DNA from: Phycisphaerae bacterium
GTDB lineage: Bacteria; Planctomycetota; Phycisphaerae; Tepidisphaerales; Tepidisphaeraceae
Length of the DNA: 35,787 nt
Direction of reading: 5' to 3'
Assembly: GCA_025924315.1 (NCBI GenBank)
Contig: JAICIO010000056.1
Span: 1 to 35,787 of the forward strand
In this document: positions 34,091 through 35,787 of the stretch, in pieces
Position numbering within the stretch: the first letter of the stretch is position 1
Layout: the number at the start of each line of letters is the position of its first letter
Program-made: the position numbers and the translations under genes
Notes under the pieces: model-generated
Databases searched by the model: none
What the model was told of the DNA's origin: nothing
What the model saw: only the letters and a program-made list of their open reading frames with translations

Positions 34091-34128
34091 CTGTTGAGCC
34101 GGCAAGGGATGCGCGGATATACTCGACC
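34091..34128 (+). promoter_or_regulatory. Promoter-like repeat, copy C
   Basis: TTGAGC (34094-34099) and TATACT (34118-34123), 18 bases apart. The block matches copy A at 34 of 38 positions, with all differences being A/G changes. It lies 46 bases upstream of the ORF at 34169. Confidence 0.6.
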
Positions 34129-34168
34129 AACGGGTCAGGTTCATTGCTAGTTACTTGGCCTCAGCCGG

Positions 34169-34441
34169 ATGGCATCACCGAGCGAATCATTACGCAAGTA
34201 TGAAGTGGGCATGTTCGCAGACCTTGCTGCGCGTCCGAATCCTGAAGGTTGGGTTATTGTTACCGTCCCCCCGATCGATGACCTTCTCCCCTTGCTCGAG
34301 CGCCGTGCCGGTCGAAAGTTCACCGAACAGGAAATGAGCGAGCATCGGCGGCGGGCAGCATCGATTGCGCTTCCCAAAGACGAAGCCGATCGGATGGCGG
34401 CTGCGCAAGCGGCGCGACGACGGAGCGGACCGGCCCACTAA
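34169..34441 (+). CDS. Hypothetical protein, 90 aa
   Basis: The 90-residue soluble protein has a short beta-like segment GWVIVTVPPIDDLLPLLERR and a charged helical C-terminus (FTEQEMSEHRRRAASIALPK). I recognise no named family. Expression is supported by promoter-like repeat C 46 bases upstream, but there is no strong ribosome-binding site. It is followed by another small membrane protein gene on the same strand. Confidence 0.55.
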   Translation: MASPSESLRKYEVGMFADLAARPNPEGWVIVTVPPIDDLLPLLERRAGRKFTEQEMSEHRRRAASIALPKDEADRMAAAQAARRRSGPAH

Positions 34442-34465
34442 GCAGTGTTGTAGTTCCTCGTGACC

Positions 34466-34879
34466 ATGAACCAACGTAAACTTCCGACATCACTCATCGT
34501 TGTCGCCGTTCTCTTCATTGTGGGGGGCGTTTTCGCTGCGATCGAGGTTGTTGTCTCGTTGATGCACAGGGAGATCAACATCAACTTTGGCGTGCTGGGA
34601 TCGTTCATCGGCCCGGGCTTGCTCCGTCTCAGCCGAGGCTGGCGAACGTGCGCGCTGGTCTTCATCTGGATCGCACTTATCGGCGTGGCTCTCATGGCAT
34701 TGCTAATTCTTGCAGCGAATCATCCGCTTGACTTCAACGTGTTCGGCCAAAAGGTGGGCCATGCATCGAAGGCGATGGGCGTGATCATTTCTGCGATTGT
34801 TTTCGCCGTCGCCCTTTGGGAGTATCGCGTATTGACGCGGCCCGATGTCCGGCAGATTTTTAGCATCGACGTTGCCTGA
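34466..34879 (+). CDS. Small four-helix membrane protein, 137 aa
   Basis: The 137-residue protein has four membrane helices (for example SLIVVAVLFIVGGVFAAIEV and ALVFIWIALIGVALMALLIL) separated by short loops with the conserved-looking NINFGVLGSFIGPGLLRLSR. Similar proteins occur in several bacterial phyla without known function, to my recollection. Start taken at the ATG at 34466; a GTG two codons earlier is possible. Confidence 0.6.
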   Translation: MNQRKLPTSLIVVAVLFIVGGVFAAIEVVVSLMHREININFGVLGSFIGPGLLRLSRGWRTCALVFIWIALIGVALMALLILAANHPLDFNVFGQKVGHASKAMGVIISAIVFAVALWEYRVLTRPDVRQIFSIDVA

Positions 34880-34963
34880 CATACGCTGGTCGACGGTCTC
34901 ATTACTCCAACTTTGTGATGCTCCCCACGCCGCACTAGATCGCGAGGGGTGGGTTTTCACCTT

Positions 34964-35308
34964 ATGGCGCCGAGACTCTACTATTTACCGCCCACGCCAT
35001 CCGACAGCATGCTGCCGGTAATCTCGATGCTTGTCGGCCTGATCAGCGGCCCTGTCGCGTTTGCCGCCGTCGCATTCGCCGAGCGCAGACCTTGGTTCTA
35101 CATCACATTCGACGTCGTCTCGCCAACCACATACTTGATTCTCTGCGGCGTGCTCGGCGCGGCGCTCGTGCTTGCGATCGTCACGCGCTACGTGTTTGCC
35201 GTGCTTCGCAAGGGGCGCTTGCTCGCCGGCATCGGCATCGTGGCGCCCATCGTTTGGGCTGCTGCTTTGGGCGTCTTTATCCTTATCGCGATCAGCACTT
35301 TGGAATGA
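34964..35308 (+). CDS. Small three-helix membrane protein, 114 aa
   Basis: The 114-residue protein has three membrane helices (about MLVGLISGPVAFAAVAFAE, TYLILCGVLGAALVLAIVTR and GIVAPIVWAAALGVFILIAI) and no recognised family. The start at the ATG at 34964 avoids an upstream extension; a GTG-like start further up at 34949 is less likely. It is convergent with the oxidoreductase gene, 26 bp apart. Confidence 0.5.
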   Translation: MAPRLYYLPPTPSDSMLPVISMLVGLISGPVAFAAVAFAERRPWFYITFDVVSPTTYLILCGVLGAALVLAIVTRYVFAVLRKGRLLAGIGIVAPIVWAAALGVFILIAISTLE

Positions 35309-35334
35309 CATGCAAATACGGTCGGCGACGCCGT

Positions 35335-35787
35335 CTACAGGAGGGGGACAATCTTTCCGGTGCGGATGCTTTCGTTTTCCGCGGCGACGATCTTGAACGT
35401 CGCGGCGCCATCGCTTGCGGTGGCGGTGGTGGGGCGTTGGTTGGTTTTGATGCAATCGATGAAGTAGCGAAGCTCGTGCTCGTAGCCCATGCCTTGTTGC
35501 GTCTCGGGTGTGGTGAGCTCGCCGTTGTGGAAGAGCTTGAGCATGGGTTGTTGGGAGGAATCGCTGACGATCGTCGCGCGCTCGAAGTTGGCGGTGTAGA
35601 CCATCGCGAAGGGGAATTTGTCGGCCATCGCCCAGCCACCCTCGGCCGTCACCATCGGGACGTCGTCGTAGAGGTACTGCGTGAAGACGTGATCGATCTC
35701 GCCGGTGTGGCCTTTGTATCCGCGGCTGAGGACGGCTTTGGGCATGCCGCAGAGCCAGTAGACGAAATCGACGTCGTGCACGTGCAG
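35335..35787 (-). CDS. Gfo/Idh/MocA-family oxidoreductase, C-terminal part (runs off the window)
   Basis: The last 150 residues of an NAD(P)-dependent sugar-type dehydrogenase are visible. HVHDVDFVYWLCGMPKAVLS is the segment after the catalytic region, including the HDxD-like turn characteristic of the family. It is followed by the beta-sheet domain (AEGGWAMADKFPFAMVYTANF) and the YEHELRYFIDCIKTNQRP motif, which marks the C-terminal helix. The N-terminal Rossmann domain lies beyond position 35787. Such genes are abundant in planctomycetes. Substrate unknown. Confidence 0.92.
   Translation of the reverse strand: MHVHDVDFVYWLCGMPKAVLSRGYKGHTGEIDHVFTQYLYDDVPMVTAEGGWAMADKFPFAMVYTANFERATIVSDSSQQPMLKLFHNGELTTPETQQGMGYEHELRYFIDCIKTNQRPTTATASDGAATFKIVAAENESIRTGKIVPLL

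Overview
The window is a GC-rich bacterial chromosomal segment. It looks most like a planctomycete, probably from the Phycisphaerae side. This is inferred from the LESRKYFS-type motif at the N-terminus of the secreted repeat protein, the four-helix-bundle (23S IVP-like) gene, the TMTC-like TPR membrane protein, the actinobacterial-type xylose isomerase and a Gfo/Idh/MocA oxidoreductase. No rRNA or other strong taxonomic marker is present.

Layout. 0-6.8 kb: 5' part of a class II fumarase (fumC), a PAS sensor without output domain, a two-gene module (small protein plus frameshifted nucleotidyltransferase), a class I fumarase, an FkbM methyltransferase, an endonuclease III and a SAM methyltransferase. 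6.9-13.2 kb: an orphan chelatase-like AAA+ ATPase with a small membrane protein; then an RTX-like calcium-binding repeat protein divergent from an 860-aa winged-helix/AAA/TPR regulator. 13.2-18.3 kb: a complete branched-chain amino-acid ABC transporter operon (livK-H-M-G-F, minus strand) with overlapping stops and starts. 18.4-23.3 kb: a TorF-like outer-membrane protein, a four-helix-bundle gene framed by perfect inverted repeats and broken by a frameshift, a lone short atpC, greA behind a terminator-like leader hairpin, tRNA-Thr(TGT), and a large TPR membrane protein carrying an in-frame palindromic insertion. 23.3-29.2 kb: an ABC ATPase, methylmalonate-semialdehyde dehydrogenase, a lipid-type amidase, an iron/polyamine-type solute-binding protein and a DUF1206 membrane protein. 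29.2-29.9 kb: an IS200-like element. 30-31.7 kb: a small membrane protein and xylA with a clear terminator. 31.7-35.3 kb: an accessory run of small plus-strand genes, three of them preceded by nearly the same promoter-like 38-bp sequence. The last 450 bp is the C-terminal part of an oxidoreductase.

The metabolic genes fit an aerobic heterotroph: two fumarase types, amino-acid import with valine-type catabolism (mmsA), and xylose use. Most remarkable is the non-coding content. A family of REP-like hairpins at five loci keeps the same TTCA/TGAA tip, while its stems differ by paired changes on both sides. One doublet is split by the IS200-like element. Several further unrelated palindrome classes lie between genes, and one lies inside a gene. 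Two genes each appear to lack exactly one base, which could be real decay or assembly error.
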